From the NCBI GenBank assembly GCA_963970005.1, contig CAXAMN010021973.1:795949-859948 (forward strand): 64,000 nucleotides of DNA. Reading direction: 5' to 3'. Made by a program: the position numbers and the translations under genes. The notes beneath the pieces are model-generated. The model was not told where the DNA came from. It worked only from the letters and a program-made list of their open reading frames with translations, and ran no database searches. Shown here piece after piece: positions 18,167 to 27,519 of this stretch; the stretch's first letter is position 1, and each line of letters opens with the position of its first letter. The stretch is from Durusdinium trenchii. Taxonomy: Eukaryota > Sar > Dinophyceae > Suessiales > Symbiodiniaceae.

Positions 18167-18271
18167 CAAGTGGACCTTCACTGCCCGCGCCCGCGCCACC
18201 ACCTCGTTGACCCGGCGCACACAAACGTTCCGAGGCAGGTCCTTGAGCTCTTGGACAAGGTCCTTGCGGTC
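18167..18271 (-). CDS. EHD gene exon with ELKDLPRN
   Basis: Starts after CAG|GAC and reads DRKDLVQELKDLPRNVCV followed by RRVNEVVARARAVKVH, the helical region after the G domain in EHD proteins. The upstream donor (CAG|GAC) and this acceptor share CAGGAC, so the join has short direct repeats. The 3' end is uncertain; a GC donor after CACTTG is likely. Confidence 0.75.
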
Positions 18272-21200
18272 CTGCATAGGCTAGGTTCTTGAGTATACGA
18301 CCCGGCGTGATACGACCCGGCGTGTGCTGGTGGTCCCATAGTCTCACTCTTGTTGTCCGTCGTTAGCTTTCATTGCCATCGGACATCATGCCAACAAAGC
18401 GACCGCGACTCACAAGCATATTGTATCTTGTTAGTTAAGTGTATTATGATTCTAGTCTTAGTTTGCATGCAGCACAATAGTACACGTGAACGGGAACAGA
18501 TCTTACGGCATCTTCTGCCACAGCACAAAGTCCATAGTCAGGGAGTAAACGACCGACCGTGGTCCTGATTGAGCAGCCTCTCCAGGTCCTTGCATTTGTA
18601 GTCCTCATCCCAGAAAGAACCCACGTACATTCTTGCCACCTCTGGTGTTTGAAGAATCTTCCCTAAATTCCACATGAGGGCTCCATAAACCTTCACCAGG
18701 TTCTCACCATCGATCTCATCAGCTTTATTCAATACACATCGGCACTTGTCGCCATCGCCTTTGATGGACTCAATCACTTCCTTGAACTCATCCGAAATGT
18801 CCAACTTGTGAGCATCGAAGAGTAGAAGGATCAAATCAGACCTTGACGCCAGCCACCTACACACCTTCATGAAGTCGTACCCTCTGCTGATGCGCTGCTT
18901 GTCGCCTGACAGCACCCCTGGTGTATCCATGAAAGTGATCTGCTTGAGAATGTCAGCATCCTCCACCAGAACCTGAAACCTCAGTGGCGCGGCCCGGCGC
19001 GGCCTGCCAAGATGCAACAAACAACATGGGTTCACCTACAAATGACCGCCGATCGAAAGTAAAGCTATGTACAGCCTGAAGCTGTTCTCTGCAGACTAGG
19101 ATCTTGCTGAGAAATGATGAGCCGAAGCGAGACAAGCCACTGTAAGGCAACTTTGGCAAGCAAGTAGCCGCATCACCATTTATGACCTTCTCCTAGCAAC
19201 TCCAACGCCAGCTGGGTGGAAGGGCCGCCAATGACATAAGTTCACAAGTGATGTCGCACAAAGGTGTCTATTTACTCCCATGTCCCTCATGAAGACCCAT
19301 TGGTCAAGTCATGGAGCAAATGGATGTTCTGTGAGGGTTCATGCCCCAAGCCTTTGGCAGCTGGGTCTCCACCCAGTTACCCATGGCCAATGGCCTCCAA
19401 CCTAACAGCAATGGCCTCCGACCTAAGAGCGACGGCCTCCAACCTAAAAAGCAATGGCCTCCAACCTAAGAGCAATGGCCTCCACCCAGTTTGCAGTTGG
19501 GCCCCATGCTGCCCCAAATGGCCCAGCCTCATCTCCATGGACCACAGCCATGAACTTGTCGGTGCTCGGCTGCGGGCGGATGTCGAAGAAGGCGCTGTTG
19601 ATTCCGGTGACCCATTTGATCAGCGAGGTCTTGCCCGTACTGTACCTTGGGTGACAAGGCAGGCTTTTCTCTTTGTTTGGCAGGTCTTGCCATGCAAGCT
19701 GCCTGCAAAACAATCAGTTGCTATAACAATTCATTCTCAGAACTCAGAAATTTGCTGTTCATATCATTTGCGCAGCCCATTCTGTTTGCACATGATCCCC
19801 TCACAGGCAAACCCTGAGAATGGCTGGAACATCGGGGTCGAAGTTCCTTAGGTTTGTTGAGCAGAAAATGGGGAGCACAACCACCCTACAGAGACGCTCA
19901 CGCTGGTTTTCAACCGGTGGTAAAGTTCCTCACTCAGTTGTTCATGGTCAGCCTCACCACTTCGCCAATTTCAGGCTCATATGCAGTGCGCGAAGTTCGA
20001 ACATTTGAGGCAGGAAACCGCGCTGCTGTCCAAGCCGAAGGAGAATGAGGATGAACCGTAAGGCCATCCACATCGGGTATGCCAGGTAGAAACAGGCGAA
20101 GCCACTGGAATCCTTCTGCTGGCGTGGACGCAGCCCTTGGTGATCACCGTGGGAGGTAGAAGGCCTTGGTTCTTCACCGAGATGTCTTCCCATCTCGAAA
20201 TGGATTCATCCAACTTCTCTTGAGCCTTCTTCAGGTGGTCAATCTCCAGCTTGAGTTTCCTTTCGTACTCTGAGGTCCTCCCTTTGGTGGAAGGTTTGTT
20301 GTGCTCGTTTTGTACGTTGCCAATGGCCTTCGGCTTGTTGAACTTGGCCATCACGGGCATCGTTTCGAGAGCTTCCTCGGCGTATTGGAGGATGATGTTC
20401 GACTTCCATCTGCCCAGATAAGCAACTTGAGGGACTTGCCAACCTCTGCGAATGTACTGTAGAGCGCCAGATCTTCTTCCGGAGTGCCCTGAGACCGCAT
20501 TGCCGAATAGCCCTCTCCACGCTGTGATGATTTGAGCTTTCTCGATGGGGCCGGAGGCATCTCCATGTACCAGTCTGTCTTCTTCGATGGGAACAGCATC
20601 TAGGGCGGCTTTGGTGATCATGAACGAGCACGGAAAGGACCAGTCGCACTCTCCTTCGCAGCAGCATTGCAGCGTCCTCTTGATCCCTAGCCCTTCTTGG
20701 TCGCCCTTTGTGATCCTCAGGTTCAAGGCCACGATGCGGTCCTTCTCTTCGATGGTGATGTCTTCCTTGTAGATGGCCGCTAATTCGACTTCCCTCAGCA
20801 TCCAGGTCGTGGCAAAGGCGAACATCAGGGCGGGGTTATGGATCAGGCCCGCCTTCGGCTCATTGAACTCCTTCCTGCACCTCTCCATCCATAGCTCTTC
20901 TGGCACTTCAGCTGCTTTCTTCGTTGGCCCTTGATCTCGCTTCAGGGCCCTCGCCACTTGAGTGAAGGTCCTTTGCAGTTGGTGTGACCAAGGCGTGCCC
21001 TTCTGGATCAGGAGTCGCTTGTATTCCGACAAGTAAGCGCAGCCTGCCTTGTAGTTCGACTCCCTGAGGACCGCGCCCACTTGTTCCAGGGTCTCCGGAA
21101 GCCAGCAGTTGGCTTTGCCCCATACTCCCAACCCATCCAGGATGCCTTCCACGGTCTTTCTGATGGAGGCTTTGGCTCTTCTTGGTGAATTAGCATAGTA

Positions 21201-24200
21201 ATTCTCACCACGCTCTGAAGAGCTTGGCTGTCTTGATGGCGGTCTTCCATTTCTATCTTTCTCCACCCCGGGAGCCCGTTTTGGGTAGTTGAGGTAGGTC
21301 AGCCCGCCTCGCCTTCGGTTTGCCCTTCCAGTGTTTCCCTTCGTGTCGAAGACGAACGCCAAGTCCCCATCGAACTCCATCTCCGGTCTTCAGCGGGTTC
21401 GCCATCAGCTCGCGGGCGCCTGCCGCAGGTGGAGGTTTCTTCTGGGGTGTGGCGCAGGCGAGTGGCCTCTTCTTGTTTCTCCTGACCAGGTTCAGCAGCC
21501 CCGCGCATTCACCATCTCCCACTCCCCCAAGTAAGGAGGGAGGATCAGGCGGGAACTTGTGCGCTCCTTCCTCGCCTCTCGTAGTAGCCCCACTCAATGA
21601 ACTGTTCTCCCAATCACCTTCTGGATCGGGTTCGCGTGCCTTTGTGCCCATGAGGTACTCGACGGTCGAAGGTTCATCGTCCATGTACGTCATTTCCGGG
21701 CAGTGGTCCTTGGAGTTCAGCCTCCTGGTGACTAGCCACGACATGCCCTCCAATTCTCTGACGGTTTCCCTCAGCAACGGCGAATTGACCATTGGAGCGA
21801 AGTCTCGTCGAGCTTGGGGTCGGGGTGTCCAAATCCGTCACTGCGGAGGTCGTCTCCCTCCCTTCTTCTGGAGTATGTCCCATGCGGTCCAATAGGCGAG
21901 CCCAAGGCCTCGGTTGCGGACTCCGGATGGTCCATGAAGGAAGGTTCACCCTCGCGTCCTTGTTGTAGTCCATGTCCCAAGGCTCCTCCCACTGGTTGTC
22001 TTCTGACTCCGCCCCGTTCTGCTCGTCTGGGTGTACCCGGAGGTCGGCAGCAGCGCCAGCAAATCCAGCACAGGAGGGCGTGGCCTATCGCGCTGGTCGC
22101 GATGAGGTAGAAAAGCAAGTAGACCAGCCGTGCACGAACCGGCACGGGTCCGTCGGTCGCCAGGACCGTTGGGGCAGATCGGACGGCGAGCTCCATCTTG
22201 ATCCCAAAGCATGGCTAGATGATCTGGCATTCGTCCTATACGAGCCGAACGAACGAACGACGAACCGTGGAGGAAAGGTTGGTGTATCCCCGCCCGAGCC
22301 TTTCGCGAAATCGCACCTTATTCAGCTCGATGGCTCCCGCTAGTTGCGGTGTGCCCAGGCTGCCAGCATGGCTTCAGTCTCCTGCCAGGCCGCTGTGTCC
22401 GGGCCCGGCGGTGGGAGTCTGTACCATTCTGTCGTCCGCTCAACTGGCGTTTCGACTTGAATGCCTTCCAGAGCGCTCGGCAGCGATGTGGATTTCCAGG
22501 TGTCCGGGCGCGATAAGAAGTCGGCTTCTTTGTTCGCAGTCCCCGGGAGGTGAATCGGGTTGAGCCCCAATGCTTCACATGTGATGGCGAGCTCTGCTCC
22601 GAGGTAGTTCAGGGTGGAATTGCCGTTGGAGAACTTCTAATCTGACTGAATGTTGATGGCCACATCACCGGGGTGAGGAGTTTTCCCCAGTGCTTGAGAG
22701 CGGCGAGGATAGCCAGCGCTTCCACTGCACCTTGTGAGCTGGATTCACCTAAGGCGAAACCCAGCGTCTTGGCGGTCACCCGGCCGTTCACCAGGAGGAT
22801 GGCGCCTAACCCCAACGGGGATGCGTCAGTCATCAAGGCGACTTCGGCTTTGCCACTCTTGTAGAGGTTGTACTTCCTTATTGGTTTCTCCTTCGCCGCG
22901 GCCAGGTACGTCAAGAGCCACTGTCTAGCCCTCTCCGCTCGCTTCACCGGGATCATGGTCCCTCGGCCGATCATCTTGGCGTTTTGCTCTCCTCTCAGCT
23001 TCCGCCCCACTCGACTGGTCGGCCTCATGGGAGTAGAGGACAGCGTAGAGCGTCGAAGTGACCCACACGCGTCCCGCTGCTTGTCTCAGCTCGCTGACCC
23101 CTATCATGCCCTTCCTGTCCCAGGCTTCGAGTTGTTTGCGCAGCTCATCCATGAAGCGCTCGGGGAGTGTGACCATGAGGTAGTCATAGTCTGGGGCGAC
23201 CAGCTTGAACTTCACCCCGATCCAGGTCACATCTGTAGATCGTTCCCCTTTCTTCAGTGACAGGCGTATAGGCCGAGGGCGGCCATTGTAGTGAGGATGC
23301 AGCCCAACGTCCGATTTCGGGTTGCCAGCCTGCCGCATAGTACCCAGAGCGAGTCATCCAGGTACCTGGCGCATGCCCCTCTCCGCCGGGATGATGGACT
23401 GGATGAGCCTGGCTGTCATAGCGGCGACCCTGCTCCATGTCAGTGGAGCCGTCTTGTAGCCAAAGAGAAGCGCCACGAACAGCAGCCAGTGTTGTGAATC
23501 CAGTGCCGGTGCCGAGCAATGCCCCTTCTCCTCCTCCGCTATGGCCAGGTGCATGAAGGCGTCCGACGCGTCTATCAGCACCATCTCCATCGTCTTCTCC
23601 TGCGGCGTGGCCTTGTCTGCATGCATGGCGTGCATCTTCCTCAGCGTTGCAATGGCGTCCGATGGCCTCGGGAGGATCAACCGCTCGGGCAGCACCGCTT
23701 TGCTGTTGCCCCCTGACCTCCGTAGGTCAATTATGATCCTCCTCTTCTTGGATCCATCCTCCTTCTTCTTCACGATGAGGCCCAACTTCGAGACCGTGAT
23801 GCCCTTGAAGCCTGCCTCCTCCGCTTCCGTCTTCTCTATGGGGATGGCGTAGCCCTGAACCACCAACCGGTTGATCTCCACCTTCGCGTCTTCCGCTTGA
23901 TCTCGAACCAACGTGTAGTTCCCGATGTCTTCCCTGAGGCTTGCCAATCGTCCTGTCTCGTAGGAGAGTCTTGCTTCAAGGCGGGTGGAAAGATGTTGCA
24001 CGACTTGATGTCACGGTTGATGCCCAGGGGAACGCCGAACTTGATCCACTTCGGGACTTCCACTTCCGGGTCGTTGCCTCGCCTTCCCCATGCTTCGTAC
24101 AAGCCCTGGTCAAGCGGCGAGGTGTAGTTCCACTTTCCTTTCAACTTCACGGTCGGCGCACCCTTCGCGCCTGTCAGTTTCCTCAACTCTTCCTTCCACT

Positions 24201-27200
24201 TCATCACCCATTTCTCCTCCAGGACACATTCAATTGCGCCGTATGTCTCCGCGACCTTCAGGCAGTGGGGGTAGTGGTTGCAGCGCCTTTCCCAAGCTCC
24301 CAGAATCCTCCGCCCCAAATTCTGCAGCGTGGGGAAGCCTTCTACCACCTCTGCAGGGTTCTTCACGCCACCCACGAACATCTGCTGGTCGAATTTCTGT
24401 TCTTTCTTGGTCTCTTCCCGCAACAAGCCGTACCTCCCTTCCCCTGCTTTCCAACTCAAGTCCTTCTTGTCGACGTCCTTCCGGCCTGCTTCGGGTACCT
24501 CTTCTCTGCCAGCTGACCTCGGCCTTTTGCGTCCCCTTCGCGCCGAACATGATCTTCCTCTCGATCGGTGTTTGACCCTTCTTTCACTCTTCTCCCTGCT
24601 GCGGCTTTTCTTCGGCGGGCTCCTGTCTCCTCGGAGTTCTTCACGAATTCGTTGAGGTAGTTCTGATGCCGTTGCGTCTAGATCACAACTGCTGCGGGCT
24701 AGTCCTGGTTCAGGCGACGGGGACAGTTTCACGCCTTCCGTTCTCCTCTTCGTTCTCATCTCCGTGGTGGCCGCATCTCCTGAAGACAGCCCGTCATGGA
24801 ACTGTTCCAACTCCTTCATCCTCCCCTCCAGGAACTCCGCCGTTGCCATCTTCTCGAAATGGTCCATCAGCAGGAGAGCATACTTGTTGCATAGTGCCCA
24901 TGGGTACTCGCCAGACTCCTGGGAGGCCCTCTTGCCGATGATGGCCTTGTGCCTGGCGTTGCCGCACTTGCATGAACCGTTCATCTCCTCGATGCCGAAG
25001 AGGGTGCCCGCAAATTGTTGTGGCTTCCAATGTCGGTCACCTCGGGCTTTGTCGGCTTGATAGGCGCAGGTGTTGAAGAGGGAGATCTTCACGCCAGGCA
25101 AACGAAGGAACCGCACCATTTCAGCCATGCCCCAAGCGGACACGTGGTCCTCATGCTCCGACGGCGGCGGGTTTTCCATCGTCACAGGCTTGACCACAAT
25201 GGCTGTCGTTGGAGTCTTGGCGATTTCCTCGGCTATGTGAGTTGAACGGGCCAACGTCACTGTCCCTCTATCGCACTCCCGCCGCTGTCTTTCGTCATTC
25301 GACTTGCAGCCGTAGGGTTCAGACCTGGTTCGAACTGGTTCTGGAAGTCCTTCAACTTGCCTGAACCTCAAACGGGAGTACGTCGAGCACGGGAAGCCTG
25401 AGTGGTACCCGTCGATGAGTCCATCACGGGCCCATTGAAGGTGGGTGTTGTAAGGTTCGTCGGCGCACAGGTCCTCACCCCAATCCTTCTCGGTGGAGAT
25501 GACTTCGACCTTGAGGTCCCTCTTCTTCGCGATGCGATGGATCTCACCTCCCAACGGGTCCCTCGGGCCTGCAAAGTGGTGTAAGAACCTGAACTTCCTT
25601 GCATGCACGTAGTCGTAGATCTTCTTGTCCATATCTTGCTTTATCTTCTCCTCCTCACCCTTCCCCTTCTTGGGATCTCCTTTTTCCGGATCGTCTGCAT
25701 TCCCTTCGTCGCCTCGATCTCCATCACCTTGAAGTCCCGAGCTCCGAGCGCCTACTTCTTGTTGGTGCATCTGATCGCAGGGTGACCCGGCGACCCGCAC
25801 GTAGAGCACTTGTGCGCCCGCTTGGTGGAATTCGCGCACTCCGCACCCGGTGGCAAAGAGCCACATGGCGAGTTCCCGTTGTTCCAAGAGAAGCAAATAC
25901 TCTCGGAGCCTTTGCTGTTCTTCCCCTGCTTCCCGCCTCCTTTGCTTCTTTGACCTCGATCTGCTCCTGAATCTCCGCGGCTTTCTCGGAGTCGTTGGAG
26001 TTCTTCTTTTTCGGACTGCCATTTCCGCTTCTTCGCTTCTTTTCGGTCTCTGTTCGCTTGTCTTCTCCCTGAGGATGAGGCCACGGGTGAAGTGGATCCG
26101 TAGGTACCAGACTCCATCATGGGTTGAAGTGCCTCCAACCCGCTCCCTTGCCCGGTCGTCTCCTGAGGGGCGAGCATTCGTCCACGTGCGCCTGACGCCA
26201 ACCACGTGAGGGCTGGAGTATGAATCTGGTCCTGCCAAAACTTCAGTTCCCCCGTGACCTGTTTGAACACTGTTTCCCATGGTTTCTTCTCGTCGAAGGT
26301 GAGGGGCGGTGCCTTTCCCTCCTTCGTGTCCAGGACGATCTTCAGCTTCAACCGTGACAGGACTTCGGACCTCGCCATCTCGTCCGCCGAGTACACCAGG
26401 TGCCAAGCGTCCGGGTAAAGCCTCGTCAGCTTCTCCACGAAGAGCTCGTAGGCGTGAAGAGGTGCTAGAGAGCTCTCCTGCAACATGATCATCGCCGTCG
26501 TGAACACCCTGTAGCAGGCACGCCATTGGGTGAAGTTGGCCGGCCCCGGAAGCTCCTTCGACACGTAGCCGTCCGCAGTGGGTATCCATGTCCTGTATTT
26601 CGAAGCTCTCAAAGCCTTCCTTCCGAACGGAACGAACACCCCGAAGTCGCAGTACGGCGGTTTGCCAAGGCTCAACTTCTTTCGATGCGCTGACAGCTGC
26701 TCTATCATTGGTTCTTCTTCTTCTTCTGGAAGTGCACCTGTCGTGTTGATGAACTTCTGGAGCAGAGCCATCTTGTCCTCTTCGTTCAGTACCTCGAATT
26801 CCCCATCGTCCCCCTGATCGAGGACTTGGGTGAACTTGAGAGTCCTCTCCTTCGTGTCCTTCTTGATGTCGACGGTCGCTGAGGCCCTCGCAGCAGAACT
26901 TGGCGGGGGTGTCGCCGTGCTCCATGGGCCTTCCTCGGTCCAGTCGTCCCAGCGTCCACCTCCTCGAACAAACATCAGCCGCCTCGCCAATTTCCAGACC
27001 AATCCCACCTGGGCAGCTTGGATAGCCGTAAGATGGGCGTTGTCGGCCAAGGTGGCCTGCGTCAAGCTGGCCGCCGCCACCGGCCCCGGAAGGGCCGCTA
27101 GCAACCTGAGGTCGTCGCCAGGATTGCCAGCTTCGGCTGTGAAAGCATTCCACAGTCCCTCCTCCACCTCGAAGTGCGTCAGCAGCTCGGAAACCTTCGT

Positions 27201-27502
27201 CATCGCATGAGCCGCTTCCGCTGAAGGAAACATACCAAGCCACCGCGAGGCACCACCACATGGCACCCAAACTAAAGGAGTGCTGAGTGGCTTGAGCCAA
27301 CATGGCATTGCCACCCAGCACTCCCCACCCAGTGCTCCAAAAACTTGTCATGCGGAAAAACTTCGTTTTGCCTTCAAAACAATTCAGCCCATTTCAGCCT
27401 CGCCGCTGTCCGATGAGGAGCACTTGAGGCCGTGCCTCCAACTCCGAGACTGTGAGCACCGCATCATTGAAGTGCCCAAAGGAACTCTCTAATTCGATGG
27501 GC
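18167..27502 (-). CDS. EHD-family (dynamin-like ATPase) gene, span of five exons
   Basis: Five exons on the minus strand join in phase into the G domain and following helices of an Eps15-homology-domain (EHD) family protein: 27502-27407, 19645-19528, 19192-19104, 18979-18565 and 18271 to about 18167. Visible motifs in order are FGHF, VLLIGQ|YSTGKT (P-loop, split by an intron), PQPSTDKF (switch I), FGSSFLSKFQ, DTPGVLSGDKQRISRGYDF (switch II region), LLFDAHKLDISDEF and LNKADEID, all typical of EHD proteins, which tubulate and cut endosomal membranes. Most introns start with GC or GA. The first visible intron is 7.76 kb and contains the DIRS-like element. The N-terminal start and the C-terminal EH domain are not located; GHMSGTMPKME near 18075-18040 could be the next exon, but I see no clean acceptor. 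Confidence 0.88.
18565..18979 (-). CDS. EHD gene exon with DTPG and NKAD motifs
   Basis: The longest exon. It starts after GAG|GTTTCAG and ends before a GA donor (AATCAG|GACC). It carries ITFMDTPGVLSGDKQRISRG, LLLFDAHKLDISDEFKE, VLNKADEIDGENLVKVYGAL and PEVARMYVGSFW, a near continuous match to the EHD G domain including the base-recognition NKAD. Confidence 0.92.
19104..19192 (-). CDS. EHD gene exon with FGSSFLSK
   Basis: Starts after CTAG|GAGAAGG and ends AGCAA before a GA donor. It reads KVINGDAATCLPKLPYSG then LSRFGSSFLSK; joining the last AA to the next exon's first G restores SKFQ, as in EHD proteins. Confidence 0.8.
19528..19645 (-). CDS. EHD gene exon with P-loop
   Basis: Starts after CCAAG|GTAC. 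It carries YSTGKTSLIKW, IRPQPSTDKFMAVVHGDE and ends before a GC donor (GATGAG|GC). The first base completes the Gln codon of VLLIGQ carried by the exon at 27407. Confidence 0.88.
19977..21380 (-). CDS. DIRS tyrosine recombinase
   Basis: 467 codons. Catalytic residues of the tyrosine recombinase family can be placed: Arg196 in TTWMLREVEL, Lys225 candidate in the RITKGDQ hairpin, His299 and Arg302 in SGHSGRRSG, Trp325 in YLGRWKS and Tyr333 in NIILQYAEEAL. The enzyme would integrate circular cDNA by strand exchange. A Cys cluster (QCCCEGECDWSFPC, 238-251) sits between the boxes. Residues 360-410 form a Lys/Glu-rich coiled coil. The last 60 codons have no clear homology. The frame is complete with no missing key residue. 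Confidence 0.88.
   Translation of the reverse strand: MEFDGDLAFVFDTKGNTGRANRRRGGLTYLNYPKRAPGVEKDRNGRPPSRQPSSSERGENYYANSPRRAKASIRKTVEGILDGLGVWGKANCWLPETLEQVGAVLRESNYKAGCAYLSEYKRLLIQKGTPWSHQLQRTFTQVARALKRDQGPTKKAAEVPEELWMERCRKEFNEPKAGLIHNPALMFAFATTWMLREVELAAIYKEDITIEEKDRIVALNLRITKGDQEGLGIKRTLQCCCEGECDWSFPCSFMITKAALDAVPIEEDRLVHGDASGPIEKAQIITAWRGLFGNAVSGHSGRRSGALQYIRRGWQVPQVAYLGRWKSNIILQYAEEALETMPVMAKFNKPKAIGNVQNEHNKPSTKGRTSEYERKLKLEIDHLKKAQEKLDESISRWEDISVKNQGLLPPTVITKGCVHASRRIPVASPVSTWHTRCGWPYGSSSFSFGLDSSAVSCLKCSNFAHCI
21253..21792 (-). CDS. DIRS linker segment before the recombinase
   Basis: 179 codons, polar with Pro/Gly/Arg-rich parts, lying between RNase H and recombinase and overlapping the recombinase frame by about 130 bases. 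No domain is recognised. Probably part of the same polyprotein after a frame change. Confidence 0.4.
   Translation of the reverse strand: MVNSPLLRETVRELEGMSWLVTRRLNSKDHCPEMTYMDDEPSTVEYLMGTKAREPDPEGDWENSSLSGATTRGEEGAHKFPPDPPSLLGGVGDGECAGLLNLVRRNKKRPLACATPQKKPPPAAGARELMANPLKTGDGVRWGLGVRLRHEGKHWKGKPKARRADLPQLPKTGSRGGER
21771..22196 (-). CDS. DIRS-embedded small frame with a membrane segment (candidate)
   Basis: 141 codons. Residues about 25-48 are strongly hydrophobic (LVYLLFYLIATSAIGH then ALLCWICWRCC) and end in a Cys-rich basic patch, which fits one transmembrane helix. The rest is polar. Its place between RNase H and recombinase is unusual for DIRS elements. It may be a real product or a chance frame. 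Confidence 0.35.
   Translation of the reverse strand: MELAVRSAPTVLATDGPVPVRARLVYLLFYLIATSAIGHALLCWICWRCCRPPGTPRRAERGGVRRQPVGGALGHGLQQGREGEPSFMDHPESATEALGSPIGPHGTYSRRREGDDLRSDGFGHPDPKLDETSLQWSIRRC
22340..23028 (-). CDS. DIRS RNase H
   Basis: Carries VALMTDASPLGLGAILL (first Asp), the GAVEALAILAALKHW region (Glu) and, after a frame change, HLPGTANKEADFLSRPDTW, the usual end box of DIRS/Ngaro RNase H. The frame is broken near 22600, where a stop interrupts the join. Confidence 0.75.
22925..24001 (-). pseudogene. DIRS reverse transcriptase, frameshifted
   Basis: The segment 24001-23354 carries RRIIIDLRRSGGNS, MVLIDASDAFMHL (catalytic Asp) and LLFGYKTAPLTWSR. The YLDD catalytic box is at 23364-23353 in another frame, directly after a break, and the sequence from 23338 (LKKGERSTDVTWIGVKFKL) is in a third frame. 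All main RT motifs survive at the DNA level, so only small insertions or deletions separate it from an open frame. Confidence 0.82.
23836..25750 (-). CDS. DIRS methyltransferase-like domain and RS-rich linker
   Basis: This frame is open from far upstream, but it becomes homologous only after gag ends. FLHHFAGPRDPLGG (about 25590-25550) is a motif-I-like SAM loop, SGFPCSTYSRLRF (about 25402-25363) has the Pro-Cys nucleophile position and VTMENPPPSEH (about 25188-25156) the motif-VI Glu-Asn-Pro. This order fits a C5 cytosine DNA methyltransferase. A Cys/His-containing stretch (GSCKCGNARHKA) and an Arg/Ser/Lys-rich region (about 24640-24480) follow, then the start of the RT domain. Cytosine methyltransferases in dinoflagellate retrotransposons have been reported. 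An adenine methyltransferase is the less likely alternative. Confidence 0.65.
25752..27314 (-). CDS. DIRS gag-like protein with CCHC knuckle
   Basis: 520 codons from the first ATG; a start at Met28 (about 27233) is also possible. Residues 30-330 are helical and globular (capsid-like), 395-470 are Lys/Arg/Glu/Gly-rich. The end is a zinc knuckle HKCSTCGSPGHPAIRC (C-x2-C-x4-H-x4-C) preceded by another Cys group (ICFSWNNGNSPCG). Nucleic-acid binding and particle assembly are the expected roles. The following methyltransferase frame overlaps its 3' end, suggesting frameshift or separate expression. Confidence 0.8.
   Translation of the reverse strand: MAMPCWLKPLSTPLVWVPCGGASRWLGMFPSAEAAHAMTKVSELLTHFEVEEGLWNAFTAEAGNPGDDLRLLAALPGPVAAASLTQATLADNAHLTAIQAAQVGLVWKLARRLMFVRGGGRWDDWTEEGPWSTATPPPSSAARASATVDIKKDTKERTLKFTQVLDQGDDGEFEVLNEEDKMALLQKFINTTGALPEEEEEPMIEQLSAHRKKLSLGKPPYCDFGVFVPFGRKALRASKYRTWIPTADGYVSKELPGPANFTQWRACYRVFTTAMIMLQESSLAPLHAYELFVEKLTRLYPDAWHLVYSADEMARSEVLSRLKLKIVLDTKEGKAPPLTFDEKKPWETVFKQVTGELKFWQDQIHTPALTWLASGARGRMLAPQETTGQGSGLEALQPMMESGTYGSTSPVASSSGRRQANRDRKEAKKRKWQSEKEELQRLRESRGDSGADRGQRSKGGGKQGKNSKGSESICFSWNNGNSPCGSLPPGAECANSTKRAHKCSTCGSPGHPAIRCTNKK
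27277..27324. repeat. Imperfect palindrome at the 5' end of the DIRS gag
   Basis: GGAGTGCTGAGTGGC (27277-27291) pairs with GCCACCCAGCACTCC (27310-27324) around an 18-base loop, with one mismatch. It lies at the DIRS start and may be part of its terminal structure. Confidence 0.7.
27291..27306 (-). other. Spliced-leader-like sequence (relic DinoSL, candidate)
   Basis: On the minus strand the bases read GCCATGTTGGCTCAAG, matching 15 of the last 16 bases of the dinoflagellate spliced leader (CCATTTTGGCTCAAG core). It is in the sense direction of gag and inside the palindrome loop. Confidence 0.45.
27407..27502 (-). CDS. EHD gene exon upstream of the DIRS insertion
   Basis: Starts after TAAG|GCCC and reads PIELESSFGHFNDAV then LTVSELEARPQVLLIGQ. 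It ends GGACA before a GC donor (27406-27405). Joined to the exon starting at 19645 it gives GQYSTGKT in phase, which shows that the two exons belong to one gene 7.8 kb apart. Confidence 0.85.
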
Positions 27503-27519
27503 CTTACAGACCATCTGAA

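Larger units (their letters stand above)
19977..27351 (-). mobile_element. DIRS-like tyrosine-recombinase retroelement in an EHD intron
   Basis: On the minus strand the order is gag with CCHC knuckle, a methyltransferase-like domain, DIRS-type RT, RNase H and a tyrosine recombinase. A tyrosine recombinase instead of a DDE integrase, placed after RT/RNase H, defines DIRS/YR elements. No LTRs or target duplication are seen, as expected for this class. The exact ends are not defined; an imperfect palindrome at 27277-27324 lies at the start of gag. RT is frameshifted at about 23985, 23370 and 23240, while gag and recombinase are uninterrupted. It lies in the sense direction within the intron between EHD exons. 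Confidence 0.88.

Noticed and set aside
25800-27351. First half of the 1171-codon minus-strand frame (27351-23836) as a separate protein
   Set aside because: It overlaps the gag frame, which has the CCHC knuckle and normal composition; the first 500 codons of the longer frame are Arg/Gly-rich shadow sequence.
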